DNA of 33,607 nucleotides from Schizochytrium sp. CCTCC M209059 (lineage: Eukaryota; Sar; Bigyra; Thraustochytrida; Thraustochytriidae). A program made the position numbers and the translations under genes. The notes under the pieces were generated by a model. That model worked only from the letters and a program-made list of their open reading frames with translations, was not told where the DNA came from and ran no database searches. Numbering within the stretch: the first letter of the stretch is position 1; each line of letters opens with the position of its first letter. Of this stretch, positions 8,201 to 16,007 are shown piece after piece. Location of the stretch: positions 51,012 through 84,618 of the forward strand of contig KN805464.1 in the NCBI GenBank assembly GCA_000818945.1, written 5' to 3'.

Positions 8201-10639
8201 GAAGCCAAGCGCTCCGCAGCCGCCGAAGAGGCAATGCGCATGGTGCAGCGCAGGCTTATTGAGGCCATTGACAGCTGCGACCTCAACGCTCTCGAGTTGC
8301 TTTCGAACCGCGCAATCGAACTCGGTATCAAGGGCAGCATCATCGAGGAGGCGAACCGTCTCCGCGCAGAGCTCAAAGACAAGGCGGACGTCATCAGTGA
8401 CATCTCGGCCGCCATCAAGACACTCGATATCCGTGCAAAATCCCACGAGGGAATCACCGATGCCGACATTGCTCCGCTCTCCGATGCGATTCAACGCGCC
8501 GTGGACGCGGGTTTCCCGTCCGACGACGACGAAGTCGCCTACGGTATCGAGTTCGAGGAACGCATGCAGCGCCAAATAGAAGTGCAGCGCCAGATTGACG
8601 CTGCACTCAAGGAACGCTCTGACGCAGCCTTCGATGAAGTGGCGCCCCTCATCCGCGAACTTGGCCTCGAGACCGGCAAAGCCAAGCAAGTGCTCGCCGA
8701 GGTGCGCGACCGCGACGCTCTCAAGTCACACAAGCAGCTCGAAGAGGCTCGCAAGTATCGTCTCGAACATCGTGTACAGCTTCGGGAAGCTTCGGACGAG
8801 GACCGCCTTCGCGACGATCTCCTGCGTGTTGTGCAGTCAAGTAATGATGAGGCCTTGCAGAGCCGTCTCGCAGAGGCAAGCGACCCGTACTTTGCCATTC
8901 ACAAGTACCCGCTCATTCGCTCCGACGAGGAATACACCGAGTTCGTCACGGATGAGCTCAAGCCTTACTATGCGGAAATTAAGCTTTTCGCCCAAAACAA
9001 GCCCATTCCCAAGAGTTTGCTCGGCTTGGACGACGACCTCTCACGCACAGCCGTCGTTAACTTCAAGGCTGTCTTGCAGTACACTGGCGTCATGGCCAAC
9101 ACGTATCCGGTCGCCATGGCAGGCTACGTCATGGTTCGTGGTCAGGAGACCCCCGAGCTCGCGGACGAGATTTACATGCAAATCATCAAGCAGCTGCGTC
9201 TCAACAGCCAGCCGCTCACGCTCGAGCGAACGTGGTCGCTCCTCTGCATGGTCACGCGCACCTTTCCGCCATCCGAGAGCTTCCAGCCGTACGTTCTGAA
9301 CTTTCTCATTTCCCAGCGCAACGGCGAGGGTCTCATTGGAAACTTTGCGCGTCTCTGTATCGCGCAAGTGAACACTACGATTGAACTCGGTCCCTCTCCG
9401 TACCTTCCGGACATGGACATTGTCGCCTCGTACTCGGCTCATCCGGCAATCCTAGCCGACATTCGTCAGGCCGATGGATCCATGGTCCAGATTCCTGTCA
9501 CGCCGAACCAGGACATCGGCTACGTCTTGGAGATCTGCAACCAGAACACGCAGATCCCGGAAAAGGAGCAAGCACTTTATGCGATTTTTGTCGTGGACGG
9601 CAATCAGCGCTCAGACCTCTCGTATGCTGAGCGACTCACTCGCTTTTACCGCAAGTACAACCGGGCGAAGATCCCTTATGTCGACTACTTTCTCAACAAT
9701 TGGCGCGGTGTCGAGGAGGCTCTCTTTGCCACCCTCGAAAAGAAGTACGGTCCAGAACCGAGCCCCGATGAGGAGCTGAGTGGCGTGGGCGGTGCAATGG
9801 CGCCGACAAGTGATCAAAGCGTTGGCTCATTGCTGCGACTTCCCGTCACGGCGGCCCGTTCCGCCGCCAAGTTGTTGGGACTCTCATCGGAGAATTCGCA
9901 GCCTCCGGCACCGCGAACGGCCTGGCCGCTGCCTTGGTGGGCGAACCCTGGTGATGTGCACGCGCGCATGGCCGCGCAAAAGCGCTCCCCGGTATTTACG
10001 CACAAGCGCTTGGTAATTGCCCCCGACGAGCCCATGAATGATCGCCTCTTCTCGCAGGTGCAGCATGCCATACGCACAGGCGATCTCGCAGTCTTGACGC
10101 CGGACAAGCTGGCAGAATTCGCTCTTATTGACATCACCATCGAAAATGGAGGCAAAAGGTTGTCCAAGATCAAGGGTCGATCCTTGCAGGATCTTATCAT
10201 GGCGGTGCTTCCCAAGCAGACTGTGTCCTTGGCAACCGCTTCGGAATGGGAGGCTCTGGTCCTTGAGGCCCAGGGTCGACTTTCACTTCCGCGAACCCCG
10301 AGCAAGTTGCGAGCTCTTTACTACGCCCAAGCCCAGGCGCTCGAATGCTTTGGCATGACGACCTTTACCTGCCAACGTTATCAATCGGACAAGATCATGC
10401 AAATGGGTATTGACCTTGGGGGTCTGCACCGTCTCGACCAGACCTGCGAAAAGATTCTCGAGACAATTCCTTTCACGCAGATCATCAAGTTTGGTGCTTC
10501 GGGATCGTACTTCTGGACCCAGATTAAGTCTGGCAAGAACTCAGAAACCCGCTACTTTCGTAGCATCACGCCTTGGAGTCTCTACTCGTCAGTGTACTCG
10601 ATCACTCATGTGGCTGCCGAGCGTCTCCAAAACGCTTGA
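5273..10639 (+). CDS. Unconventional myosin: motor, one IQ, helical-repeat neck/tail, MyTH4, FERM
   Basis: 1788 residues starting MPRFEKGSF. Open codons upstream translate the GAGGC repeat and were excluded. Order: SH3-like N-subdomain (about 5-50); motor about 55-745 with P-loop GESGAGKTET (157-166), switch I NDNSSRFGK (from 209), switch II DIFGFE (from 444) and HYVRCVKPN (from 644). The TEDS-rule position, 16 residues before DALAK, is Glu384, so the motor is probably not gated by phosphorylation there. One IQ motif (about 760-779, IQSAARGFVARRR) should bind one calmodulin-like light chain. About six helical repeats of roughly 50 residues span 837-1170. A MyTH4 domain (about 1212-1390) precedes a FERM module (about 1404-1788), which carries a Pro/Ser-rich insertion after its first lobe. 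MyTH4-FERM tails bind microtubules and membrane-protein tails in known myosins, so this is probably a cargo or membrane-linking actin motor. Class assignment would need a motor phylogeny. Confidence 0.96.
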   Translation: MPRFEKGSFVFIPSEENVFEAAQVEAGFDPSKPGMVKLVETGRRMKLGAAETAGVFEMDEQCLDPVPDMVTLKQLDEASILHNLRTRYAQDEIYTLIGSILVAINPFKVLSIYNPQIVQDYVHNGAAKMPPHVFGVADTAYRNLVNFNTDQSCIVSGESGAGKTETTKLFLQYLGERSGSSERSANLREQILEANPLMEAFGNAKTVRNDNSSRFGKLIQVHFDNRRGEIVGGSITQYLLEKSRLVQQAENERNYHIFYQLCAAASSDPALMERLKLQDADQYWYLNQSTGKSSTHVPSISDTADWSNTLLAMEVVGISPEERSDITQVLAGILHLGNITFTGSAESSAVENSDMLTLAAAQLGTKPAALEKALTMRNRGNARESVFSKQSVDDARNSRDALAKATYSFLFNWLIARINDCLSSQMNAGRKLASEERSMIGVLDIFGFEFFEHNSFEQLCINYCNEKLQGHFNAHIFKLEQEEYKKENLDVSQVEFVDNSLVLETLEAKTTGIFSVLDEENRLPRGTDEGFLTKTLKGANGVLHAPKASRKDKTAAFKFIVVHYAGDVAYDSRGFLEKNRDLLLADLATLGTKSSFPFMAALFQAGQGGSGGKRGPDANRKTIGTQFKEQLVDLMDLLSSTEPHYVRCVKPNKDKVPSRFDAPLCFAQLRSAGLLEVCRIRQIGYPVRKTFTEFVRRYWPLVPSSANVSSSPAELGAALEKAGFLVHGEWQVGKTKVFMRTAQFTDVESARDEAVTAKATLIQSAARGFVARRRFKNLHTFQKDLAAAIKTRDAENINEVLLRTGTLPFQGRHLPEVKDARELLARLAEEGRVALMLEEAIATRDRSALESAISAARAIEMDSQPVVKSALKALELIEKQKAAAAALTAAMESRDLSKLAAALKSASSLDMAESSEFRDASTLEVQIKQEQTALADLSKAIKKKDVASTKRLLQKVAELGLEDDPLTQEGQELAKAEAKRSAAAEEAMRMVQRRLIEAIDSCDLNALELLSNRAIELGIKGSIIEEANRLRAELKDKADVISDISAAIKTLDIRAKSHEGITDADIAPLSDAIQRAVDAGFPSDDDEVAYGIEFEERMQRQIEVQRQIDAALKERSDAAFDEVAPLIRELGLETGKAKQVLAEVRDRDALKSHKQLEEARKYRLEHRVQLREASDEDRLRDDLLRVVQSSNDEALQSRLAEASDPYFAIHKYPLIRSDEEYTEFVTDELKPYYAEIKLFAQNKPIPKSLLGLDDDLSRTAVVNFKAVLQYTGVMANTYPVAMAGYVMVRGQETPELADEIYMQIIKQLRLNSQPLTLERTWSLLCMVTRTFPPSESFQPYVLNFLISQRNGEGLIGNFARLCIAQVNTTIELGPSPYLPDMDIVASYSAHPAILADIRQADGSMVQIPVTPNQDIGYVLEICNQNTQIPEKEQALYAIFVVDGNQRSDLSYAERLTRFYRKYNRAKIPYVDYFLNNWRGVEEALFATLEKKYGPEPSPDEELSGVGGAMAPTSDQSVGSLLRLPVTAARSAAKLLGLSSENSQPPAPRTAWPLPWWANPGDVHARMAAQKRSPVFTHKRLVIAPDEPMNDRLFSQVQHAIRTGDLAVLTPDKLAEFALIDITIENGGKRLSKIKGRSLQDLIMAVLPKQTVSLATASEWEALVLEAQGRLSLPRTPSKLRALYYAQAQALECFGMTTFTCQRYQSDKIMQMGIDLGGLHRLDQTCEKILETIPFTQIIKFGASGSYFWTQIKSGKNSETRYFRSITPWSLYSSVYSITHVAAERLQNA
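7781..8780 (+). repeat. Array of about six ~50-residue helical repeats inside the myosin
   Basis: Protein-level repeat units begin at residues about 837, 887, 937, 995, 1044 and 1108. Each opens with a pattern like [LI]-x-x-A-[ILM]-x-x-[RKC]-D (LEEAIATRD, LTAAMESRD, LSKAIKKKD, LIEAIDSCD, ISAAIKTLD, IDAALKERS). Several then show a second helix ending around an Ala-x-x-[LI]-[GD] turn. Spacings are 50, 50, 58, 49 and 64 residues. The DNA is diverged, so this is an old protein-level duplication and not a recent DNA repeat. Confidence 0.7.
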
Positions 10640-11056
10640 TTTTTCATATATACGCCCATTGTGAGACCCATCGCACCTTGTTGTGCCGCACTTGAACATT
10701 TGGCTTCTCTGCTTCTTTCCAACCAAAAGTGAAAAGAAAAAAGGAATAGATTTTATCCTCGTTTGTTGTCACAAAGCAGACAGATTGCACCTTCTTTGGG
10801 CAGAAAAAATGTGCGCTCTCAATTTTCATTCTTTATTTTCCGACTTGGACCAACAGATGGTCGATTCCACCGGTGGATCACAAGTCGTCAAGGAGGTGAT
10901 AGGTGACGTCGGTGACGTCGGTAACGCCAAGGACTCCCGGCCCTGTATGTATTGATCGACGGATGACAACCGCCACAAGCAGCGGTTAGATGGCTTCATC
11001 CTTGTCGGTAGAGCAAGATTGATCTTTGTCAAAACGCCAACGCAGGTGGAACTGCC
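10640..11056. other. Intergenic region between the myosin and the BORCS5-like gene
   Basis: 417 bp. The first about 200 bp are AT-rich (myosin 3' UTR and terminator, with TATATA at about 10646). The second half should hold the promoter of the downstream gene. It includes a perfect CCACCGGTGG palindrome at about 10868-10877 and tandem TGACGTC elements (annotated separately). No ORF is supported. Confidence 0.4.
10902..10927 (+). promoter_or_regulatory. Tandem CRE/ATF-like elements (GGTGACGTC repeated)
   Basis: GGTGACGTC occurs twice head-to-tail at 10902-10910 and 10911-10919, followed by a degenerate third copy (GGTAACGCC). TGACGTC is the core of the CRE/ATF site bound by bZIP proteins. The array ends about 130 bp upstream of the BORCS5-like start codon, a plausible promoter position. 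The regulatory role is inferred. Confidence 0.4.
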
Positions 11057-11623
11057 ATGGGACAGAGCAACAGCGCGCGCGAATCGGGCAAGGAGGCGCA
11101 AGGGGATGGAGGCAGCGCACGCACAGACGCCCCGAACGAGGCGGCGCGGCGCGCACAAGAGCTGCTGCGCGGAGTGCCGACGACGCAGCCACCGTTGAGT
11201 GAAAAGTCGAGCCTTGGAGGCATCCTGCGCCGGCGCGTTCCCGAGGAAGACGCCGTGCAGAGCCTTCGTGCGGAGCCCGCGCTCGAGGTGGTGGCCACGC
11301 TGCAGGAGAAAGCCACCTTGCAGACGAGTTTTCTGCTCGCCAAGCAAAAACAGCTTCACCTTGCGGGTCGCGAGGCCGCCAAACGAGCCGAAGTCGCAGA
11401 TATTGCTCACCATGTAGCCGTGGACAAGTTTTCGCGAGAATGCGCCGCCTTCAACGACGTCGGACCCTTGCTTGAAGACGTGCAGCGCGCTTGCGATCTC
11501 GTGCGAGCTACCGTTGTGCAGTGCGCTCAGCTCGACGAGCTTCTCTGCCAGAGACTAGGCGAGTCCCCGGCACCAGCGCTCACGTTCCCGGCGCTTCCTT
11601 CCGCGACTGCTGGCTCGTCATAG
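11057..11623 (+). CDS. Small N-myristoylation-type helical protein, candidate BORC subunit 5 (BORCS5/myrlysin-like)
   Basis: 188 residues beginning MGQSNSA: Gly2 with Ser6 fits an N-myristoylation signal. The first about 60 residues are polar and disordered. Residues about 70-170 are helical (EPALEVVATLQEKATLQTSF; AAFNDVGPLLEDVQRACDLV), ending in a short Pro/Ala tail. This layout mirrors BORCS5, the myristoylated BORC subunit that docks the complex on lysosomes to couple them to Arl8 and kinesin: same length class, myristoylated start, and a terminal helix with a PLL-x-x-[VL] type core. Sequence identity looks low, so the symbol is left blank. The ATG at 11057 has a good CCATGG context. The gene converges on the CEP76-like gene with 56 bp between stop codons. 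An alternative is another small myristoylated coiled-coil protein. Confidence 0.6.
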   Translation: MGQSNSARESGKEAQGDGGSARTDAPNEAARRAQELLRGVPTTQPPLSEKSSLGGILRRRVPEEDAVQSLRAEPALEVVATLQEKATLQTSFLLAKQKQLHLAGREAAKRAEVADIAHHVAVDKFSRECAAFNDVGPLLEDVQRACDLVRATVVQCAQLDELLCQRLGESPAPALTFPALPSATAGSS

Positions 11624-11679
11624 AGACAAGAGCGCGCATGGTAAACTTCGGGCCTCACAGTCAAGGAGACAGAGATAGG

Positions 11680-14484
11680 CTAGCATCGAGGAAAGTAGAG
11701 CGTGGCCTCGTGTACAGTTCCAATGTAAAGATAAACGGATGAGAGACCCCAGGGCATGGGTTGAACGACGCCAGCCACAATGTAGCGCAATCCAGGAAAA
11801 GTATGATTGAGCACACCTACCTCTTGCAGCTTGTTCATGATCTCTTGCACGACCGAAGTCTTGAAATGGTACATACGCCCGCGCGGAATCATCCCTGGAC
11901 GCACGTTCTTCTTGATTGCCGATGGAATTCCGCAACGGCAATCGAGCGAGTCGAGAAAGGCCTCGACTTGCTCCGCTCGAGATATGATCGCTCCGTCCGC
12001 TGGAATGGCTTCCATGAGCTCCATCTGCAACGTCTTGGACAGGTGCGCATCAAAAAGGGTATCAGGAAGAAAGAGCTCATGCTGTCGGTAAATAGATATT
12101 GCGTCCACAACGTCGGACAAAAAAATCTTGGTTTCTAGCTTCATATTGCGAGAGGCAGGAGCAACATTGAGAGCAAAATCTGGCGGTGAGTACACGGGCT
12201 GGAGAGGACCCATTGCGCTCGCAATCTCGCTCTCAAAAAAGGGTTCCCACTTTGTTGGGTCTTTGCCAATCGTCCCCCAGGTGTTTCGCTCAACTGAAGC
12301 TGAACGATGCACATTGAACCAAAAGTTCTCGTGGTTGAAGACTCCATATACCGCGCGTGGAGCCCCAAGCTCACCGATTTCAAAAGCCCGTCCTGTCGCC
12401 GGATTCCAGAAACGCACGTGGTAGTTTTTTCGGTCGCGATCAACCGCGCGTTTCTCGCGCCTGCGTGCGTAAACTTGGCCCTGCTGTTTTTTGACTGGCA
12501 GGTGATTACGTCCATATGGAATCTGGCTGCTTGTGCGAGAGATAAGCTGGCTCGAGTTCAAAGAGATTGATGAAGGCAGCGACTCTACGGACGCCAAGGA
12601 TGCTGTTCGCGAAAGGTTGTCGCTCATAGCCATTCTTTGACGATAATTTACCGTGACGACCCAGGGCGTCTCCGAACTCCCCAGACAAACGTATGCGTCA
12701 ACATCAAGGCTGAGAAAGAGCCCGCAAAGCAGGACAGAGGCCTCCAGAGACGACATTTGCCTGGAGAGGAGACCGAGGTCGATGGGCTGAATCATCTCCA
12801 TCTGAAATGCGCTGAGCGCTGTGTCGCAGCAAGGAAGGAGACCCGTATCAATAGCTGCGACAATGTTGGCAGCATCTTCCAAGGAACGCACATCCGCGCC
12901 CGGCAAGGGTTGCACAAAGCAGGGAAGTAGATGTACCTTTCCGTACTCGTCACGAGCAAGACACTGGGCTGGGCGACGCGGGAACTTGCTCTTGAAATTC
13001 GCGCGTCGACGCTTCCAATAGATATAGAGATCAAGGTTTGTCACCTTGCTCATGTCTTCATCGGCAACGTTTCGCTCATCGTATGGCACATCTTGAAGTC
13101 CACTGCGAATGCACTCGGTGAGCACTCCAGCATTGGGATGAACGCTTTTCTCGCGATACGCGTGCCAAAGTTTGACGAGCGAATCCGGAATGCCAATGGA
13201 GAACTCGACAAAGGGTCGCTTGTCCAGAGGCAGCATTGGGCACGCGCACGCGAGGACCATGTGGCAAGGAACCGGCGCGCCATCCAGAGCATTATCGAGA
13301 AAATGAGATAACCTTTGGCGTGCCGAGCCGATCCACTCGGCCCAAGGCGCGACGCCGCTCTCGTTGTAGTCAAAAACGCTGATGACAAGCTCCACACGGT
13401 CTGCCCACTCAATAATTTCGTCTGAACGCGCTGCAGGGAGAGTAAGCTCAATAACAAGTTTCTCTTCGATGGTTTCGCGCAAGTGGTAGTCGGAAAGCGG
13501 ACGAGATGCGACCATCACATCCTCACATGCGACAACGACGATTGGATCAATGCTGCGATAATCGATTCTGCTATCCTGCACGCGAAGCTTTGATTGTGCA
13601 AACGGGGCCAACCCACGAATTGAGATTGAGGTGAGCGTCATCTCAAGCGCGCGGTGACCTTGATACTGCGCATAGAGAATAGGCTCGGTACGTTTTGGAA
13701 AAAGACGCTTGACAAGGAGCTCAATGAGACTGTTCTCGGGCAAAGCTATGACTTCGGGTCTAAGCATGGGGCCTTGCGGGGGTTGCATCTTAAGGATGTC
13801 TGGGTTTTGGCCTGCCGGGGCCTCGAGCAGGTGCGTGCTCGGGGCATTGGCATCCTTTCCTCCAAAAAGACGAAATGGTGAAAACATGGATGCGATCGCA
13901 TTTGATCCCTGCCTATTGCCAGTGTGCTGATTCGCGGAAACACCTTGCTGCGCTGAATGCAAGCCGCCGGGATCGGTACCATCACCAGGCACGATCCCGA
14001 GTAAGGATGCAAAGAGAGCCGCAACATCGCTTGCTTGATGCGGCTGACTTGGCTCGAGCGAAAAGAGATTCGAAACATCCTTGTCAATGTCATTGATCAG
14101 GTGCGTGGCGAGCTCCACGGGAAGTGCAGACAGTACGACGATGATATCTTTGATGTTGTACGGCGTTGCAGCATTCTGTTCGAGCTTTCGTCGACAAAAA
14201 TATCGTAGTGTTTCTTCAAAGTATGTTCTCAGCTCGGCTAGTTGGAGCTCGATGCTTTCCATTGCAAGCAGAAAATCTTCCTGACAGAGCTGGCCTTTGC
14301 ATGTATAATCATACTTTGCGATGAAGCTTCTCGCGCTTAGGAGCGCCTCTTTGGCATCTTTGCAGTATCCAATGAGACACAGATACTTGGAAAATTCTCT
14401 TTCGTTCAAGGATGTTGCTCCTCGCGAGATGCGCAAGAATGCCACGGAGTACGCGAGCACGCGGCTCTGTGGAAGGCTCGCCAT
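11680..14484 (-). CDS. CEP76: CEP76-like centriolar protein (C2 plus degenerate transglutaminase-like domain)
   Basis: 934 residues. An N-terminal helical region carries a degenerate EF-hand-like loop (KYDYTCKGQLCQEDF, about 58-71). A Gly/Ser-rich linker and a C2-like beta domain (about 277-430) follow. A transglutaminase-like (TGL) region (about 505-730) contains LARDEYGKVHLLPCFVQPL, LLCGLFLSLDVDAYVCLG, VRFWNPATGRAFE and VYGVFNHENFWFN. These blocks match, in order, those I know from CEP76, which restrains centriole reduplication and acts at the centriole/cilium base. The CEP76-type cap of the TGL (GDCEDHA in animals) reads MSSLEAS here, so the nucleophile seems lost. The protein is longer than animal CEP76 (about 660) because of the N-terminal region and a Ser-rich insert at about 618-660. 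CC2D2A, with a similar C2-TGL plan, is the alternative. It fits an organism with flagellated zoospores. Confidence 0.8.
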   Translation of the reverse strand: MASLPQSRVLAYSVAFLRISRGATSLNEREFSKYLCLIGYCKDAKEALLSARSFIAKYDYTCKGQLCQEDFLLAMESIELQLAELRTYFEETLRYFCRRKLEQNAATPYNIKDIIVVLSALPVELATHLINDIDKDVSNLFSLEPSQPHQASDVAALFASLLGIVPGDGTDPGGLHSAQQGVSANQHTGNRQGSNAIASMFSPFRLFGGKDANAPSTHLLEAPAGQNPDILKMQPPQGPMLRPEVIALPENSLIELLVKRLFPKRTEPILYAQYQGHRALEMTLTSISIRGLAPFAQSKLRVQDSRIDYRSIDPIVVVACEDVMVASRPLSDYHLRETIEEKLVIELTLPAARSDEIIEWADRVELVISVFDYNESGVAPWAEWIGSARQRLSHFLDNALDGAPVPCHMVLACACPMLPLDKRPFVEFSIGIPDSLVKLWHAYREKSVHPNAGVLTECIRSGLQDVPYDERNVADEDMSKVTNLDLYIYWKRRRANFKSKFPRRPAQCLARDEYGKVHLLPCFVQPLPGADVRSLEDAANIVAAIDTGLLPCCDTALSAFQMEMIQPIDLGLLSRQMSSLEASVLLCGLFLSLDVDAYVCLGSSETPWVVTVNYRQRMAMSDNLSRTASLASVESLPSSISLNSSQLISRTSSQIPYGRNHLPVKKQQGQVYARRREKRAVDRDRKNYHVRFWNPATGRAFEIGELGAPRAVYGVFNHENFWFNVHRSASVERNTWGTIGKDPTKWEPFFESEIASAMGPLQPVYSPPDFALNVAPASRNMKLETKIFLSDVVDAISIYRQHELFLPDTLFDAHLSKTLQMELMEAIPADGAIISRAEQVEAFLDSLDCRCGIPSAIKKNVRPGMIPRGRMYHFKTSVVQEIMNKLQEVGVLNHTFPGLRYIVAGVVQPMPWGLSSVYLYIGTVHEATLYFPRC

Positions 14485-15037
14485 CCTCCACTACACAACA
14501 ATCTTTTAGCAGAGGTAGGGAGAAAAGGAGGTCGGGCGGGTGAGCGCGTGTCTGTGCAGGCGGTCCACTTCTCGGCCGGGGTCTCGGACAGCCAGCCCTC
14601 CCTTGACGTAGATAGAATTTTGCACAGCGATCGTGCGAAGCAACGCCGACCGCAAAATTGCCGGTGTCACCGTCGCTCTTGTTGGCGCTGGCGCCGCCGA
14701 CGCTCACTTCAGGCCAACATGAAGATGACGGAGGGAAAGCTAAATAAAGAAGAGGAATCGTGACCAAAGGGGAGTAAATCAAAACAAAAAAAAAGAAAGG
14801 TCCGTTGGAGGTGACCATGACCGCGGGGTCCTGCTGTGACGCGGACTGGGGTGAGTCGCGTTGCAAACGGTTGTCCGTGCATATTGGGATGGATGCATGC
14901 GCGTGGTGCATTCCGCTGACCCCGGGGTCGTCTTGCGAGGTTCGTAGTCGAAGCTAGAGCAGCGAGGCTGCGGCAAGGAGATCTGCGATAACTGGCCTCC
15001 CGCCGGAAGTTTGCTGCGGCGCGAGGGGCAAGGGGCG
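14485..15037. other. Divergent intergenic region between the CEP76-like and SKA1-like genes
   Basis: 553 bp between two divergent starts. It contains an A-rich tract around 14780-14797 and a perfect 12-bp palindrome GACCCCGGGGTC at 14918-14929, a candidate site for a dimeric factor about 110 bp upstream of the SKA1-like start. No ORF with domain support was seen. Confidence 0.35.
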
Positions 15038-15583
15038 ATGGAGATCATCAGCGTCCAGGAGAAAAGGCTTGAAGACACGCGCGAGGTGCTGCGCAAGGCA
15101 CTCGAGCCGGCGTACGGAGCAAACGATAAGAACCCCGTAGTGCTTTTGGATCGTCTGGCGAAACTGCAACGGCGGTGCGTCAAAATCCAGGAACGTGTGC
15201 AGAAGCTAACCAAGGTCAAGCAGGAGCTTGTCGACGAGCTGTTCACGCAGAACTGGCAAGTGAACGAGGCGGCTCGCAGCGCACAAGTTGGCCAAGGAAA
15301 CGCAGTTGCAGATGCGCTCGAGGGTCTGGCCACATCTGGTGAACCTGCAGACGCTCTTGAGGCTGCGCGCGACGCGCAAAGTCGAATTAATGAGCTTCTT
15401 GAAGCGTCGCAGGCATCATGGAAAGATTACTTTATTACACCCGCTACCCAGGCGGAGCTGAGCGCAAATGTGATCGCCTCACGAGTCGACCTCGATGTTG
15501 CGGTCCGCACTGTGCAGGGAGTTGGTCTCGACGCAGATTCTCTTCCGGATGCCAAGCAGGCAAGCAAGGAGGGGCGAGAGCAT

Positions 15584-15619
<36 letters not shown>

Positions 15620-15931
15620 GATGAGCTCAAGTCGCCGCTCGAGGTCTCGCCCGAGGCCTTTGCTGCTCTGCCTGACTCGATTCGGGGTCGTGCCCGGCTT
15701 TCGGACGTGCAGCGCACGCTCGAGATTATTGTTTCTCACGCAGGAAAGGCATCGTCGAAGCGCTCTGGACGTGGCGGCAAAGGGCGCGCCCCACGACCTG
15801 CAGTCTTGTCGATCAAAGAGCTCGATGCGCTTGGTGCCAAGGTCGTGGGTCACACGGGTGCCTGCGTATTGCAGTGTCTACGAAGTTTGGGACTCGTGGA
15901 TATCAGCCGGGATGGTGTGCAGCTCAAATGA
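15038..15931 (+). CDS. SKA1: SKA1-like kinetochore/microtubule-binding protein with an internal polyQ tract
   Basis: 297 residues from the ATG at 15038 (MEIISVQEK); the frame extends to 15011 only via TTG. The N-terminal about 80 residues form a coiled coil (LLDRLAKLQRRCVKIQERVQ), as expected for assembly of the Ska core. A middle linker contains 11 consecutive Gln (183-193). Residues about 204-297 match the SKA1 winged-helix microtubule-binding domain: EAFAALPDSIRGRARLSDVQ corresponds to the family block with Ile-Pro-x-x-[MI]-Arg-Gly-Arg-[LA], and the end LQCLRSLGLVDISRDG matches the final helix and beta hairpin. SKA1 tracks spindle microtubules and strengthens Ndc80 attachments. The gene converges with VPS20, with 76 bp between stop codons. 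Main uncertainty: the family call rests on the C-terminal block and layout. Confidence 0.8.
15584..15616 (+). repeat. (CAG)11 coding microsatellite in the SKA1-like gene
   Basis: Eleven pure CAG triplets, flanked by CAT (His) codons on both sides, encode an 11-Gln run in the linker between coiled coil and winged helix. Pure triplets suggest a recent, length-variable tract. Confidence 0.95.
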
Positions 15932-16007
15932 AAATGTGATATGTTATTGGCTGTATCGTAGAAAAATTCACAGTGAGGAAGAAAGAAAGAGAGAGAGTCC
16001 GTAAAAT

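Noticed and set aside
7403..8689. 428-codon open frame antisense to the myosin motor/neck
   Set aside because: It lies wholly opposite a conserved coding region. GC-rich codon bias keeps this antisense frame open, and no domain is recognisable.
15011..15037. N-terminal extension of the SKA1-like protein
   Set aside because: The upstream codon is TTG; the first ATG in frame is at 15038.
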